Source of the DNA: Propionivibrio dicarboxylicus
GTDB lineage: Bacteria; Pseudomonadota; Gammaproteobacteria; Burkholderiales; Rhodocyclaceae
Reading direction: 5' to 3'
Length of the DNA stretch: 64,000 bases
Assembly (NCBI GenBank): GCA_945902805.1
Contig: CAMDMZ010000003.1
Span: 99,035-163,034, forward strand
A model generated the notes under the pieces. The model had not been told where the DNA came from. It worked only from the letters and a program-made list of their open reading frames with translations, and ran no database searches. The translations under genes and the position numbers were made by a program. Within the stretch, counting starts at the first letter, position 1. Each line of letters begins with the position of its first letter. Shown here one piece after another: positions 15,401 through 24,396 of this stretch.

Positions 15401-16305
15401 CGCCACGCCCTTTTTAGACTATCCCGAACCGAATCGGTGTTGAGGTGCGAATAGTGCAACGCCATTGACGGCGTTTTGTGATTCAGCGCCGCCATAACAG
15501 TTTGAACGTTTGCCCCGGACTGACTGAGGATCGAGGCGGCAACATGGCGCAAGCTATGAAGGGTCCAAGACTCAGGCAACCCGGCAAGGCGTAACGCCGC
15601 TTTGAACGATTTGGTAATGTTGGTCGGACCGAAAACGAGGTCGCCGCCTTCGACGTCCTTTGCTTTGATCCGTTTCAGTTCGACGATTACCCAAGGGAGC
15701 AAGGGGATACGATGCGCCGTTCCGTTTTTGGTGCGTTCGGTATCGGCGAACCCGTTGTCGAGATCGAGTTGACCCCATGTCAGGGACTCAATGTTACCGC
15801 GCCGCCATCCGCTCTGAGCGGCAAAAGCGACCCATGCCGCAAGTTTGGGGTTCCGGGATAGGCGAGAGGCGGCAACCAGGCGTTGAACGTCATCGGCGGC
15901 GACGGTGATCGTTTTGCCGCCGGTTTCTTTCAACCGTCCGAACCCGCGCAACGGGGAAACATGAGAACGGCGCAACAAACCCATTTCACGCAATTCGCGA
16001 AAGATACCGCCGAGGGTCGACAGGCTTCGATTCAAGGTGCTGGTCGCGAGAGGTTGATCGGTCTCGACCAATTGCGCCTGGTCGCCGGACCAATTGGGGA
16101 TGACTTTCATCTTGCGTTTTTGGCGCAAGATCATGAAAGCATCCTCGACTTGCTCACCGGTAATGGTGGTTATGTCCTGGTCGCCGAATTGATCGATCCA
16201 GAATTGCGCCCGGGATAAAAAGGCAGGATCGCGACCGGCTCGATTCAGGGCGACAAAGCACGCAAGGTCGGCGAACGCCTTGGTCGAAGGGGCAGAATAT
16301 GGCAT
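15397..16305 (-). CDS. int: Phage tyrosine recombinase (integrase)
   Basis: A 302-residue integrase that would insert the prophage into the adjacent tRNA-Val gene and excise it. The core-binding domain covers roughly residues 1-130. The catalytic set is visible: arginine in SGWRRGNIESL (about 170), lysine in RTKNGTAHR, LHSLRHVAAS, the histidine in ALNHKTPS and the nucleophile tyrosine in LHYSHL near 287. It reads away from the tRNA, starting 105 bases from its 3' end, as is usual for tRNA-integrating elements. All catalytic residues are present, so it is probably active. Confidence 0.95.
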   Translation of the reverse strand: MPYSAPSTKAFADLACFVALNRAGRDPAFLSRAQFWIDQFGDQDITTITGEQVEDAFMILRQKRKMKVIPNWSGDQAQLVETDQPLATSTLNRSLSTLGGIFRELREMGLLRRSHVSPLRGFGRLKETGGKTITVAADDVQRLVAASRLSRNPKLAAWVAFAAQSGWRRGNIESLTWGQLDLDNGFADTERTKNGTAHRIPLLPWVIVELKRIKAKDVEGGDLVFGPTNITKSFKAALRLAGLPESWTLHSLRHVAASILSQSGANVQTVMAALNHKTPSMALHYSHLNTDSVRDSLKRAWR

Positions 16306-16334
16306 TTGAAACTCCTTAAAACATCGATAAAAGG

Positions 16335-16356
16335 AACGTTGGATTTATCCAACGTT
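16335..16356. promoter_or_regulatory. 22-bp palindrome upstream of the integrase gene
   Basis: AACGTTGGAT-TT-ATCCAACGTT, 30-51 bases upstream of the integrase ATG. It could be an operator for int or an arm-type site; no T-run follows on either strand, so it is not a terminator. Confidence 0.6.
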
Positions 16357-16360
16357 GCTT

Positions 16361-16381
16361 TCGTAGGGAGCGACGTTTTAA
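16361..16381. repeat. 21-bp inverted repeat, right copy
   Basis: TCGTAGGGAGCGACGTTTTAA, the exact reverse complement of 14422-14442, located between the integrase gene and tRNA-Val. Confidence 0.85.
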
Positions 16382-16410
16382 GGGTTCCGGATCAAACACT
16401 TACAATCAGG

Positions 16411-16486
16411 TGGTGGGTGCTGACGGGTTCGAACCGCCGACATTCGCCTTGTAAGGGCGACGCTCTACCAACTGAGCTAAGCACCC
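16411..16486 (-). tRNA. tRNA-Val (anticodon TAC), likely prophage attachment site
   Basis: A 76-base tRNA on the minus strand with encoded CCA. The acceptor stem pairs GGGTGCT with AGCACCC, the anticodon loop reads CTTACAA, and the T loop contains GGTTCGAACC. Its 3' end faces the integrase 105 bases away, which is the classic geometry for integration into the 3' end of a tRNA gene. The matching att repeat must lie beyond the left edge. Confidence 0.96.
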
Positions 16487-16549
16487 TGATTTCCTCCCGG
16501 CTCACTAGTCGTTTTTCAACGAGTAGCGAGGCCGCATTCTATCAGCTTC

Positions 16550-18976
16550 TCAGTGAGTCACCACGGTAGTCGCCGCATTCGGTACGCCAGATGCCTCGGT
16601 CGCGACAACGGCCACCACGGTTCCGATATCTGCTTCAGGTTTTGGCATGGGCATGCGTTCGAGTGCAAGCTCAAGAACCCGATCAATCCACTTCACTGGA
16701 ATAATCTCAAGCGTGTTTTTGATGTTGTCTGGAATTTCGACAAGATCCTTGACGTTTTCTTCCGGAATCAAGGCAACCCGTATGCCACCGCGGACGGCCG
16801 CGAGTAACTTTTCCTTCAAGCCCCCAATCGGCAAGACTTCGCCGCGCAGAGTAATTTCACCCGTCATGGCAACATCCGCGCGAACCGGAATACCAGTCAA
16901 TACGGAAACTAGAGCAACGGTAATCGCGATACCGGCAGAGGGGCCGTCTTTCGGCGTCGCGCCCTCTGGCAAATGGATATGAAGATCGCTCTTCTGGTAG
17001 AAATCTTCAGCTATACCCAATTGCTTGCTGCGCTTTCTCACCACCGACAAGGCAGCTTGTATCGACTCCTGCATAACTTCGCCAAGTTTGCCGGTGGTCA
17101 TGGTCTTGCCTTTACCCGGCAGCGCCACCGCCTCGATGGTCAACAACTCACCACCGACTTCGGTCCAGGCCAAACCAGTCACCTGGCCCACCTGATTCTC
17201 TTTTTCCGCTATACCAAAGCTGTAGCGACGGACACCCAGAAACTTGTCGAGGTTCTTGGCATTCACCACCATCTTGTTTTTGCGCGTCTTCATCACCAAA
17301 GACTTGACCACCTTGCGGCAGATCTTGGAAATATCGCGTTCAAGCGCGCGCACGCCGGCCTCGCGGGTGTAATAACGGACGATGTCACGCAAGGCATCCT
17401 CGGTCACTGACAGCTCGTCACTCTTGATGCCATTGTTTTTTAGCTGCTTCGGCAGCAAGTAACGCAAGGCAATATTCACTTTTTCGTCTTCGGTATAACC
17501 AGAAAGACGAATTACTTCGAGGCGGTCAAGCAGGGCCGGCGGAATATTCATACTGTTTGCCGTAGCGACAAACATAACATCCGAAAGATCGAAATCGACC
17601 TCGATGTAATGATCCTGGAACGTATGGTTCTGCTCGGGATCAAGCACTTCAAGCAAAGCGGATGACGGATCCCCGCGGAAATCCTGGCCCATCTTATCCA
17701 CTTCATCGAGCAGGAAGAGTGGATTCTTGACCCCGGCTTTGGTCATGTTCTGCAGAATCTTGCCGGGCATCGAGCCAATATAAGTACGACGATGTCCCCG
17801 AATTTCGGCCTCATCGCGCACTCCGCCAAGCGCCATGCGGATGAACTTTCGATTCGTGGCTTTTGCAATCGATTGTCCCAGCGACGTCTTGCCAACGCCG
17901 GGCGGCCCAACCAGACACAGGATCGGAGCCTTAACCTTCTCCACCCGCTGCTGCACGGCGAGATACTCGACGATCCGCTCCTTGACCTTATCGAGACCGT
18001 AGTGATCCCTATCGAGAATCTTTTCGGCCGCTGACAGATCTTTACTGACTCGTGATTTTTTGCGCCAGGGAAGATTGACCACCGTCTCGATGAAATTCCG
18101 CACCACGGTCGCCTCAGCCGACATCGGTGACATCAGCTTGAGCTTTTTCATTTCGGCATTGACCTTGGTCAGTGCCTCCTTGCTCATGCCTGCGGCCTTG
18201 ATCTTCTTTTCCATCTCTTCGATATCGGCGCCCTCTTCACCCTCGCCGAGTTCTTTCTGGATGGCCTTGACCTGTTCATTCAGGTAATACTCGCGCTGGC
18301 TCTTTTCCATCTGACGCTTTACGCGGCCACGGATGCGCTTTTCAACCTGCAGGATATCGAGTTCAGATTCCAATTGACCAAGTAGTTTCTCCAGGCGTTC
18401 TGAGACGACAAAGATCTCGAGGATTTCCTGTTTCTGTTCCAACTTGAGCGGCAGATGCGCGGCGATGGTATCGGCCAGGCGCCCGGCCTCCTCAATACCA
18501 CCTAGAGAGGTCAGTATCTCCGGAGGAATCTTCTTGTTCAGTTTTACGTACTGATCAAATTGTGCAAGAACCGTACGGCGCATGGCCTCGCTTTCGCTGC
18601 CGGTACCTTCCTGTATCTCGATCAAACGAATATCTGCAACAAACAGGGATTTCTGATCCTCAATCCGCAGGACGGTGGCACGCTGGACACCTTCGACGAG
18701 AACCTTGACGGTTCCGTCCGGCAATTTGAGCATCTGCAAAATATTGGCAACGCAGCCAATACCGTACATGTCTTCGACGGAAGGCTCATCCTTCGCGGCC
18801 GACTTTTGCGCCACGAGGAGGATGCTCTTGCCAGCGTCCATGGCACTTTCAAGCGCCTTGATCGATTTTGGCCGGCCCACAAAAAGTGGGATCACCATAT
18901 GAGGGAAAACCACCACATCGCGCAACGGCAACAGGGGGAGGGTTTGGATCTCTTCGGGGGTGGCTTCGCCAGACAT
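16550..18976 (-). CDS. lon: ATP-dependent protease La (Lon)
   Basis: Cytoplasmic AAA+ serine protease that degrades misfolded and regulatory proteins. It is full length (808 residues): N-terminal LON domain from LPLLPLRDVVVFP, a long coiled-coil linker, AAA module with GPPGVGKTS and LFLLDEVDK, and a protease domain with the Ser-Lys dyad in PKDGPSAG and GGLKEKLLAA. An alanine/valine-rich tail of about 30 residues (ending ATTVVTH) exceeds the usual C-terminus. The ATG at 18976 is preferred over the adjacent GTG because of AGGA spacing. It is downstream of clpX behind its own heat-shock-type promoter. Confidence 0.98.
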   Translation of the reverse strand: MSGEATPEEIQTLPLLPLRDVVVFPHMVIPLFVGRPKSIKALESAMDAGKSILLVAQKSAAKDEPSVEDMYGIGCVANILQMLKLPDGTVKVLVEGVQRATVLRIEDQKSLFVADIRLIEIQEGTGSESEAMRRTVLAQFDQYVKLNKKIPPEILTSLGGIEEAGRLADTIAAHLPLKLEQKQEILEIFVVSERLEKLLGQLESELDILQVEKRIRGRVKRQMEKSQREYYLNEQVKAIQKELGEGEEGADIEEMEKKIKAAGMSKEALTKVNAEMKKLKLMSPMSAEATVVRNFIETVVNLPWRKKSRVSKDLSAAEKILDRDHYGLDKVKERIVEYLAVQQRVEKVKAPILCLVGPPGVGKTSLGQSIAKATNRKFIRMALGGVRDEAEIRGHRRTYIGSMPGKILQNMTKAGVKNPLFLLDEVDKMGQDFRGDPSSALLEVLDPEQNHTFQDHYIEVDFDLSDVMFVATANSMNIPPALLDRLEVIRLSGYTEDEKVNIALRYLLPKQLKNNGIKSDELSVTEDALRDIVRYYTREAGVRALERDISKICRKVVKSLVMKTRKNKMVVNAKNLDKFLGVRRYSFGIAEKENQVGQVTGLAWTEVGGELLTIEAVALPGKGKTMTTGKLGEVMQESIQAALSVVRKRSKQLGIAEDFYQKSDLHIHLPEGATPKDGPSAGIAITVALVSVLTGIPVRADVAMTGEITLRGEVLPIGGLKEKLLAAVRGGIRVALIPEENVKDLVEIPDNIKNTLEIIPVKWIDRVLELALERMPMPKPEADIGTVVAVVATEASGVPNAATTVVTH

Positions 18977-19009
18977 CACAGCGTCCTTTTGGTTTGCAAT
19001 CAGGCTGTC

Positions 19010-19038
19010 ACATGGGGACGGCCGAACAGATAATCAAG
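19010..19038 (-). promoter_or_regulatory. Sigma-32 (heat-shock) type promoter of lon
   Basis: On the minus strand, CTTGAT (19038-19033) and CCCCATGT (19017-19010) are separated by 15 bases, close to the RpoH consensus (CTTGAA and CCCCATNT). It lies 34 bases upstream of the lon ATG, in the gap between clpX and lon. Confidence 0.75.
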
Positions 19039-19084
19039 CGCCGCAATGAACCGCAGGGTAGATCACCACTGCGGAGCTAAACAC

Positions 19085-20347
19085 CTAGTTCGAGCCGGAA
19101 ACCTTGGGCTGATCCGCGTAGATCATCAGCGGCACGCCGCCTTCAATCGTACTCTCATCGACGACGACCTTGACCACACCTTGCGCTATCGGCAATTCGT
19201 ACATGGTATCGAGCAACACCGACTCAAGGATCGACCGCAAACCGCGTGCTCCGGTTTTGCGCTTGACGGCCTTGCGAGCAATTGCCTGAAGTGCCGAAGG
19301 ACGAATCTCGAGTTCGACATTCTCCATCGAGAACAACTTCTGATACTGCTTGACCAGCGCGTTCTTGGGTTCGATCAGGATCTGGACGAGAGCCTCTTCA
19401 TCCAGCTCCTGCAGGGTCGCAATCACAGGAAGACGGCCTATCAGTTCCGGAATCAGGCCAAATTTGATCAAATCCTCCGGCTCGACGTTCTTCAGGGTAT
19501 CGGCAGTGCTCTCAGCATCCCGACTCTTGACCTCGGCACCGAAGCCGATGCCGCCTTTTTCCGAGCGATTGCGGATTACCTTTTCCAGACCGGCAAACGC
19601 ACCGCCACAGACAAAAAGGATGTTCGTCGTGTCAACCTGAATGAAGTCCTGATTGGGATGCTTGCGGCCCCCTTGTGGCGGAATGCTCGCCACGGTTCCC
19701 TCGATCAGCTTCAGGAGTGCCTGTTGAACGCCCTCGCCCGAAACGTCACGGGTAATCGATGGGTTGTCCGACTTGCGCGAAATCTTGTCAATTTCATCAA
19801 TATAAACAATTCCCTGCTGCGCTTTCTCGACCTCGTGGTCACATTTCTGCAGCAGCTTCTGGATGATATTTTCGACGTCCTCGCCGACATACCCGGCCTC
19901 GGTCAGTGTCGTCGCATCGGCCATAACGAACGGCACATTGAGCAGTCGTGCCAATGTCTGCGCAAGGAGTGTTTTGCCTGATCCCGTCGGGCCAATCAGC
20001 AGAATATTGCTCTTGGAAAGCTCGACGTCGTCGCCGCCACGCTCTTGATAGCGAATCCGCTTGTAATGGTTATAGACAGCGACCGAAAGAATTTTCTTCG
20101 CCGCGTCCTGACCAATCACATATTGATCCAGCGTTGCGCGAATCTCGGTCGGTGCTGGGAGATCGCTCCCGGATTTAGCGACAACTTCAGTGCTGACCTC
20201 GTCGCGAATGATGTCGTTGCATAGCTCTATGCATTCATCACAAATGAATACCGACGGCCCAGCAATCAGCTTTTTCACCTCGTGCTGACTCTTGCCGCAG
20301 AAGGAGCAGTACAAGAGTTTTTCGCTGCTCGACTTCTTTTCCGCCAT
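19085..20347 (-). CDS. clpX: ATP-dependent Clp protease ATP-binding subunit ClpX
   Basis: AAA+ unfoldase partner of ClpP. It has 420 residues, typical length. The N-terminal zinc-binding domain has two CxxC pairs (CSFC and CDEC), followed by Walker A GPTGSGKT near 120, Walker [10 protein letters not shown], and the sensor 2 region [11 protein letters not shown]. It lies 45 bases after clpP in the conserved tig-clpP-clpX-lon order and is probably co-transcribed with clpP. Confidence 0.98.
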   Translation of the reverse strand: MAEKKSSSEKLLYCSFCGKSQHEVKKLIAGPSVFICDECIELCNDIIRDEVSTEVVAKSGSDLPAPTEIRATLDQYVIGQDAAKKILSVAVYNHYKRIRYQERGGDDVELSKSNILLIGPTGSGKTLLAQTLARLLNVPFVMADATTLTEAGYVGEDVENIIQKLLQKCDHEVEKAQQGIVYIDEIDKISRKSDNPSITRDVSGEGVQQALLKLIEGTVASIPPQGGRKHPNQDFIQVDTTNILFVCGGAFAGLEKVIRNRSEKGGIGFGAEVKSRDAESTADTLKNVEPEDLIKFGLIPELIGRLPVIATLQELDEEALVQILIEPKNALVKQYQKLFSMENVELEIRPSALQAIARKAVKRKTGARGLRSILESVLLDTMYELPIAQGVVKVVVDESTIEGGVPLMIYADQPKVSGSN

Positions 20348-20392
20348 TGCTATCTCCGTATCTCAGTGCCTAATGAACCACTCAGGGACCAC

Positions 20393-21058
20393 TCAGGCCG
20401 CCGCAGCCTCGGTGCGACTGGTCAATACTTTGTCAACCAGACCGTACTCTACCGCCGCTTCTGCAGAGAGAAAATTATCGCGATCGGTATCACGCTCAAT
20501 ACGCTCGATCGGCTGACCGGTATGGTGGGCAAGCATTTCATTAAGCTTCTGCTTTAGATAGAGGATTTCCTTGGCATGGATCTCGATATCCGAGGCTTGC
20601 CCTTGAAAACCGCCCATCGGCTGATGAATCATGACGCGAGAATTTGGCAGGCAGAAACGCTTGCCCTTCTCGCCAGCCGCCAAGAGGAAGGCGCCCATAC
20701 TGGCGGCTTGCCCGATGCACAGCGTGGACACATTCGGCTTGATGAACTGCATGGTGTCGTAGATGGCCATTCCGGCCGTCACCGATCCACCGGGGGAGTT
20801 GATGTAGAAGAAAATATCCTTGTCGGGGTTTTCCGATTCCAGGAACAGCAATTGCGCCACCACCACGTTGGCGGTTATATCATTCACTGGCCCGACCAGA
20901 AAGACCACACGCTCGCGCAACAAGCGCGAGTAGATGTCATACGCCCGCTCGCCACGGCCACTGGTTTCGATGACCATGGGTACCAATCCCAGAGCCTGCG
21001 TATCTTGCGCACCGTATTGCATGGAGTGATCCCGTGTAGTCATTGACGACAGAATCAT
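20393..21058 (-). CDS. clpP: ATP-dependent Clp protease proteolytic subunit
   Basis: Serine protease that forms the ClpXP barrel. The catalytic triad is visible: serine in GQAASMGAF, histidine in VMIHQPMGG and aspartate in RDTDRDNF. The start at 21058 overlaps the tig stop by ATGA. An internal ATG at 21043 (MTTRDHS) is closer to the usual N-terminus, so the true start is uncertain by five codons; the propeptide is removed in any case in ClpP family members. Confidence 0.97.
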   Translation of the reverse strand: MILSSMTTRDHSMQYGAQDTQALGLVPMVIETSGRGERAYDIYSRLLRERVVFLVGPVNDITANVVVAQLLFLESENPDKDIFFYINSPGGSVTAGMAIYDTMQFIKPNVSTLCIGQAASMGAFLLAAGEKGKRFCLPNSRVMIHQPMGGFQGQASDIEIHAKEILYLKQKLNEMLAHHTGQPIERIERDTDRDNFLSAEAAVEYGLVDKVLTSRTEAAAA

Positions 21059-22419
21059 GCCTCATTACCCATCAGCTCGTCAAAACCAATTGGCTTTTCG
21101 GTCACCTGAGCGGAGGCCAGCACCCACTCAACCACGTTATTTTCCAGGGCCAGTGCTTCCGCCTCGGCCAAGCGTTGCGGCTGCGAGTAATACCAGCGCA
21201 CAACTTCCTTTGGATCTTCAAAAGTGGCGGCAAAATCATCCACAATGGCACGAACCTGCTCCGGCTTGGCATGCAGATCCTTAGTCTTTACGACTTCAGC
21301 AAGCAACAGACCAAGCTTGACGCGGCGCGTCGCCTGATCGGTGAACCAGGACGCTTCTACCGGAATACTCTTTACATTCATACCGCGCGACTCAAGGTCT
21401 TTACGCGAGGCGTCGGCCATCTGCTGCGACTCGGCCTCGACAAGGGCTTTCGGTACGTCGATCGGATTGACCGTCAAAAGCGCTTCCATTACCTGATTCT
21501 TGACGCGGGCCTGCAGACGCTTCTTCACTTCTCGCTCGAGGTTGGAGCGAACTTCATCGTGCATCTTGACCAAATCGCCATCGGTAATACCGAGGGCTTT
21601 GGCAAATTCGGCATCGACCTCGGGAAGCATCGGTGCCTCGACCTTTTTAACCGTCATATCGAACTGCACGGCCTGGCCGGCGAGATCCGCCGCATGATAA
21701 TCCGCCGGAAACGTGACATCAAAGGTTTTGGTATCGCCTGGCTTCACGCCATCCAGCTGAGTCTCGAAATCGGGCAACATCATTCCGCCGCCGACCATGA
21801 CCGTGTAATCCGTGGCTTTGCCACCTGCAAACTCTTCGCCACCCTTGCGACCGGTGAAATCGATAACCAGACGATCTTCCTTTTGCGACGGACGACCCGC
21901 ATCGACATACGTGGTGCGCTGCTTGCGCAGTACATCGAGTGTCTGCTGAATTTCGGCTTCGCCAACGGTCAAGGTGACCTTCTCAATCGACTGACCGGCT
22001 ACATCCGCAGGAACGATATCGGGATAGACCTCGAAGACGGCCGAAAAGCCCAGTTGCCCCTCAGCGGCAAGCCCCGACGGCTCGATTCGCGGATAGCCAG
22101 CAACGCGCAGATTCTGTGCCCGCACCTGCTCGCCAAACGCACGCTCAACCGCCGCGCCGATGGCCTCGGAACGGGCCTGATGGCCATATTGCTGAGCAAC
22201 CATTTTCAATGGCACTTTGCCCGGACGAAAACCAGCCATTTTGACGGTTCGCGACATGTGTTTGAGGCGCTGATCGACGTCCTTGTCGATCTCGGCAAGC
22301 GCCACCGTCATGTCGATCCGGCGCTCCAAAGCGCCAAGGGCACCCACGGCACCCGGGGTACCAAGAGCACCAACTGCGCCAGCGGCCACTTCCTGTTCCG
22401 TCGTCACGATATCCGTCAT
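21055..22419 (-). CDS. tig: Trigger factor, ribosome-associated chaperone and prolyl isomerase
   Basis: A 454-residue trigger factor that binds nascent chains at the ribosome exit. The ribosome-binding signature GFRPGKVP is at about residue 64, the FKBP-type prolyl isomerase domain contains [15 protein letters not shown], and the C-terminal chaperone arms follow. It is about 20 residues longer than usual: residues 13-31 form an alanine/glycine-rich insert with a repeated GAVGAL unit before the standard ALERR start of the ribosome-binding domain. It heads the tig-clpP-clpX chain and is overlapped by clpP. Confidence 0.97.
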   Translation of the reverse strand: MTDIVTTEQEVAAGAVGALGTPGAVGALGALERRIDMTVALAEIDKDVDQRLKHMSRTVKMAGFRPGKVPLKMVAQQYGHQARSEAIGAAVERAFGEQVRAQNLRVAGYPRIEPSGLAAEGQLGFSAVFEVYPDIVPADVAGQSIEKVTLTVGEAEIQQTLDVLRKQRTTYVDAGRPSQKEDRLVIDFTGRKGGEEFAGGKATDYTVMVGGGMMLPDFETQLDGVKPGDTKTFDVTFPADYHAADLAGQAVQFDMTVKKVEAPMLPEVDAEFAKALGITDGDLVKMHDEVRSNLEREVKKRLQARVKNQVMEALLTVNPIDVPKALVEAESQQMADASRKDLESRGMNVKSIPVEASWFTDQATRRVKLGLLLAEVVKTKDLHAKPEQVRAIVDDFAATFEDPKEVVRWYYSQPQRLAEAEALALENNVVEWVLASAQVTEKPIGFDELMGNEA

Positions 22420-22515
22420 TTTGCTATTCGTCTTTCAAAAATTGACCAAAACGCCACCACCTCCGAAAGTCGGGAGTGCCAGCCAAATTAACCCCTTCGA
22501 ATCCAACCGTTTACG

Positions 22516-22600
22516 TGGTGCCCAGGAAGGGACTCGAACCCCCACACCTTTCGGCGGCAGGACCTAAACCTGCTGCGTCTACCAATTTCGCCACCTGGGC
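22516..22600 (-). tRNA. tRNA-Leu (anticodon TAG)
   Basis: An 85-base class II tRNA on the minus strand with encoded CCA. The acceptor stem pairs GCCCAGG with CCTGGGC, the anticodon loop is TTTAGGT, and there is a variable arm with a CGCCGAAAGGTG segment. It lies about 100 bases upstream of tig. Confidence 0.95.
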
Positions 22601-22711
22601 CACGCCACTGAAATCAGAGCCATCGCACCCGATTTACAGCGAGCCCGGCATTTTACCCTCTTTCGTCGCTCATCGCCCCTACAGATCTACGCGGCCCCTA
22701 TACTTCTAGTC

Positions 22712-23566
22712 ATGACCGCTGTCGATCATTACGAAAACTTCCCGGTTGCCTCGATTTTGCTGCCGAAACCGCTGCGTGCTCCGGTGGCAGCGATCTACCA
22801 TTTTGCCCGCACGGCTGACGATTTTGCCGACGAAGGCGATGTCCCGCCCGGCGAAAGGCTCGCTCTCCTGAATGCTTACCGCGATCAACTGGACAAAATC
22901 GAAGCCGGCCTTCCCGCTACGCACCCGATTTTTCTTGCCTTGCAGCCCGTCATCGCACAGTTTGAACTCCCGCTCACGCTGTTCCGTGACCTTCTGGATG
23001 CCTTCGAACAGGATGTGCGCAAAGACCGCTACGTCAACGTCACTGAACTCATGGATTACTGTCGGCGTTCAGCCAACCCGGTCGGGCGTTTGCTGTTGCA
23101 CTTGTTTGGCCAGGCGAGCGAACAAAACCTGAAGGATTCGGACGCCATCTGCTCGGCGCTACAGTTGATCAATCATTGGCAGGACGTGGGCATCGATGCC
23201 CAAAAGGGCGCCAACGGCCGGATCTATTTGCCGCAAGACGAGATGCAAGGCTTCAACATCCCAGACGACAGCATCCTGCGCCGTACCGCCAGTCCCGAAA
23301 AGGGGATTCCCTTCGGTCACACCGACTTTGTGGCACTGATGCGTTTCCAGGTCGACCGTGCCCGCACCTTGATGCTCGCGGGCGCTCCGCTCGGCTGGCG
23401 CTTGCCCGGACGCATCGGGCTCGAAATTCGCGCGATTGTCGCTGGTGGATTGCGCATTCTGGACAAGATCGAAGCGGTTGATTATGACGTTTTCATCCGT
23501 CGTCCAACACTCAAGGCCAGCGACTGGCCCGGCATCCTCTGGCACGCGCTGGTGCGTCCGTCATGA
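22712..23566 (+). CDS. hpnC: Squalene synthase-like HpnC (hydroxysqualene synthase)
   Basis: A 284-residue member of the squalene/phytoene synthase family. HpnC converts presqualene diphosphate to hydroxysqualene in the HpnCDE route from farnesyl diphosphate to squalene, which feeds hopanoid synthesis. The first aspartate-rich site reads ARTADDFADEGD (about 31-42) and the second HWQDVGIDAQKG, followed by GRIYLPQDE. The gene overlaps hpnD by ATGA. The order hpnC-hpnD-hpnE is diagnostic. No cyclase (shc) is present in this window. Confidence 0.93.
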   Translation: MTAVDHYENFPVASILLPKPLRAPVAAIYHFARTADDFADEGDVPPGERLALLNAYRDQLDKIEAGLPATHPIFLALQPVIAQFELPLTLFRDLLDAFEQDVRKDRYVNVTELMDYCRRSANPVGRLLLHLFGQASEQNLKDSDAICSALQLINHWQDVGIDAQKGANGRIYLPQDEMQGFNIPDDSILRRTASPEKGIPFGHTDFVALMRFQVDRARTLMLAGAPLGWRLPGRIGLEIRAIVAGGLRILDKIEAVDYDVFIRRPTLKASDWPGILWHALVRPS

Positions 23567-24396
23567 ATCCCGACGACTACTGCCAGCAAAAAGCGGCGGC
23601 GAGCGGCTCGAGCTTCTACTACAGCTTTCTGTTCCTCGAACCTGTGCGGCGGCAGGCCATCGCCGCGCTCTACGCATTTTGTCGCGAAGTCGATGACGTG
23701 GTCGACGAATGCCCCGACCCGAATCTGGCCCAGACCAAGCTTGCCTGGTGGCGCACCGAAGTGGCCGCGCTTTTCGCCGCCCGTCCAAGCCATCCAGTCA
23801 CCCAAGCACTAGCCAAATCGCTGGAACGATTCTCCTTGCCGCAAGAGCAACTGCTCGAAATTATCGATGGCATGGAGATGGATCTGCATCAGGCCCGATA
23901 CGCCGACTTCAAGGCTCTGCATCTCTACTGCTACCGCGTCGCCAGCGTCGTCGGCCTGCTCGCGGCCGAGATTTTCGGCTATACCGACCGCCGTACGCTG
24001 AAGTACGCCCATGATCTTGGGCTCGCGTTTCAGCTCACCAACATCATCCGCGATGTCGGCGAAGATGCCCGACGCGGGCGCATTTACCTGCCCCAAGACG
24101 AACTGGCCCGCTTTACCGTCAGTGAAACTGACTTGCTGCAAGCCCGCTACTCAGAAAATTTTCAGTGCCTCATGGAGTTTCAGATCGAACGCGCCCAGCA
24201 GTTATATGACCAGGCCTTCGCCCAGCTTCCTGCTGCCGATCGCAAGTCGCAACGGGCTGGCCTCATCATGGCCGCCATCTATCGCACGACCTTGAATGAA
24301 ATCGTCCGCGATGGCTGTCGCGTTCTGGATCAACGCGTGTCCCTGACGCCCCTGCGCAAGATCTGGCTGGCGGGCAAGACCTGGTTGCAGAATTGA
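23563..24396 (+). CDS. hpnD: Presqualene diphosphate synthase HpnD
   Basis: A 277-residue squalene/phytoene synthase family enzyme that condenses two farnesyl diphosphates to presqualene diphosphate. The first metal-binding motif is CREVDDVVDE (about 45-54), and the second is NIIRDVGEDARRGRIYLP near 160. It is second in the hpnCDE operon, overlapping both neighbours by four bases. Confidence 0.94.
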   Translation: MNPDDYCQQKAAASGSSFYYSFLFLEPVRRQAIAALYAFCREVDDVVDECPDPNLAQTKLAWWRTEVAALFAARPSHPVTQALAKSLERFSLPQEQLLEIIDGMEMDLHQARYADFKALHLYCYRVASVVGLLAAEIFGYTDRRTLKYAHDLGLAFQLTNIIRDVGEDARRGRIYLPQDELARFTVSETDLLQARYSENFQCLMEFQIERAQQLYDQAFAQLPAADRKSQRAGLIMAAIYRTTLNEIVRDGCRVLDQRVSLTPLRKIWLAGKTWLQN

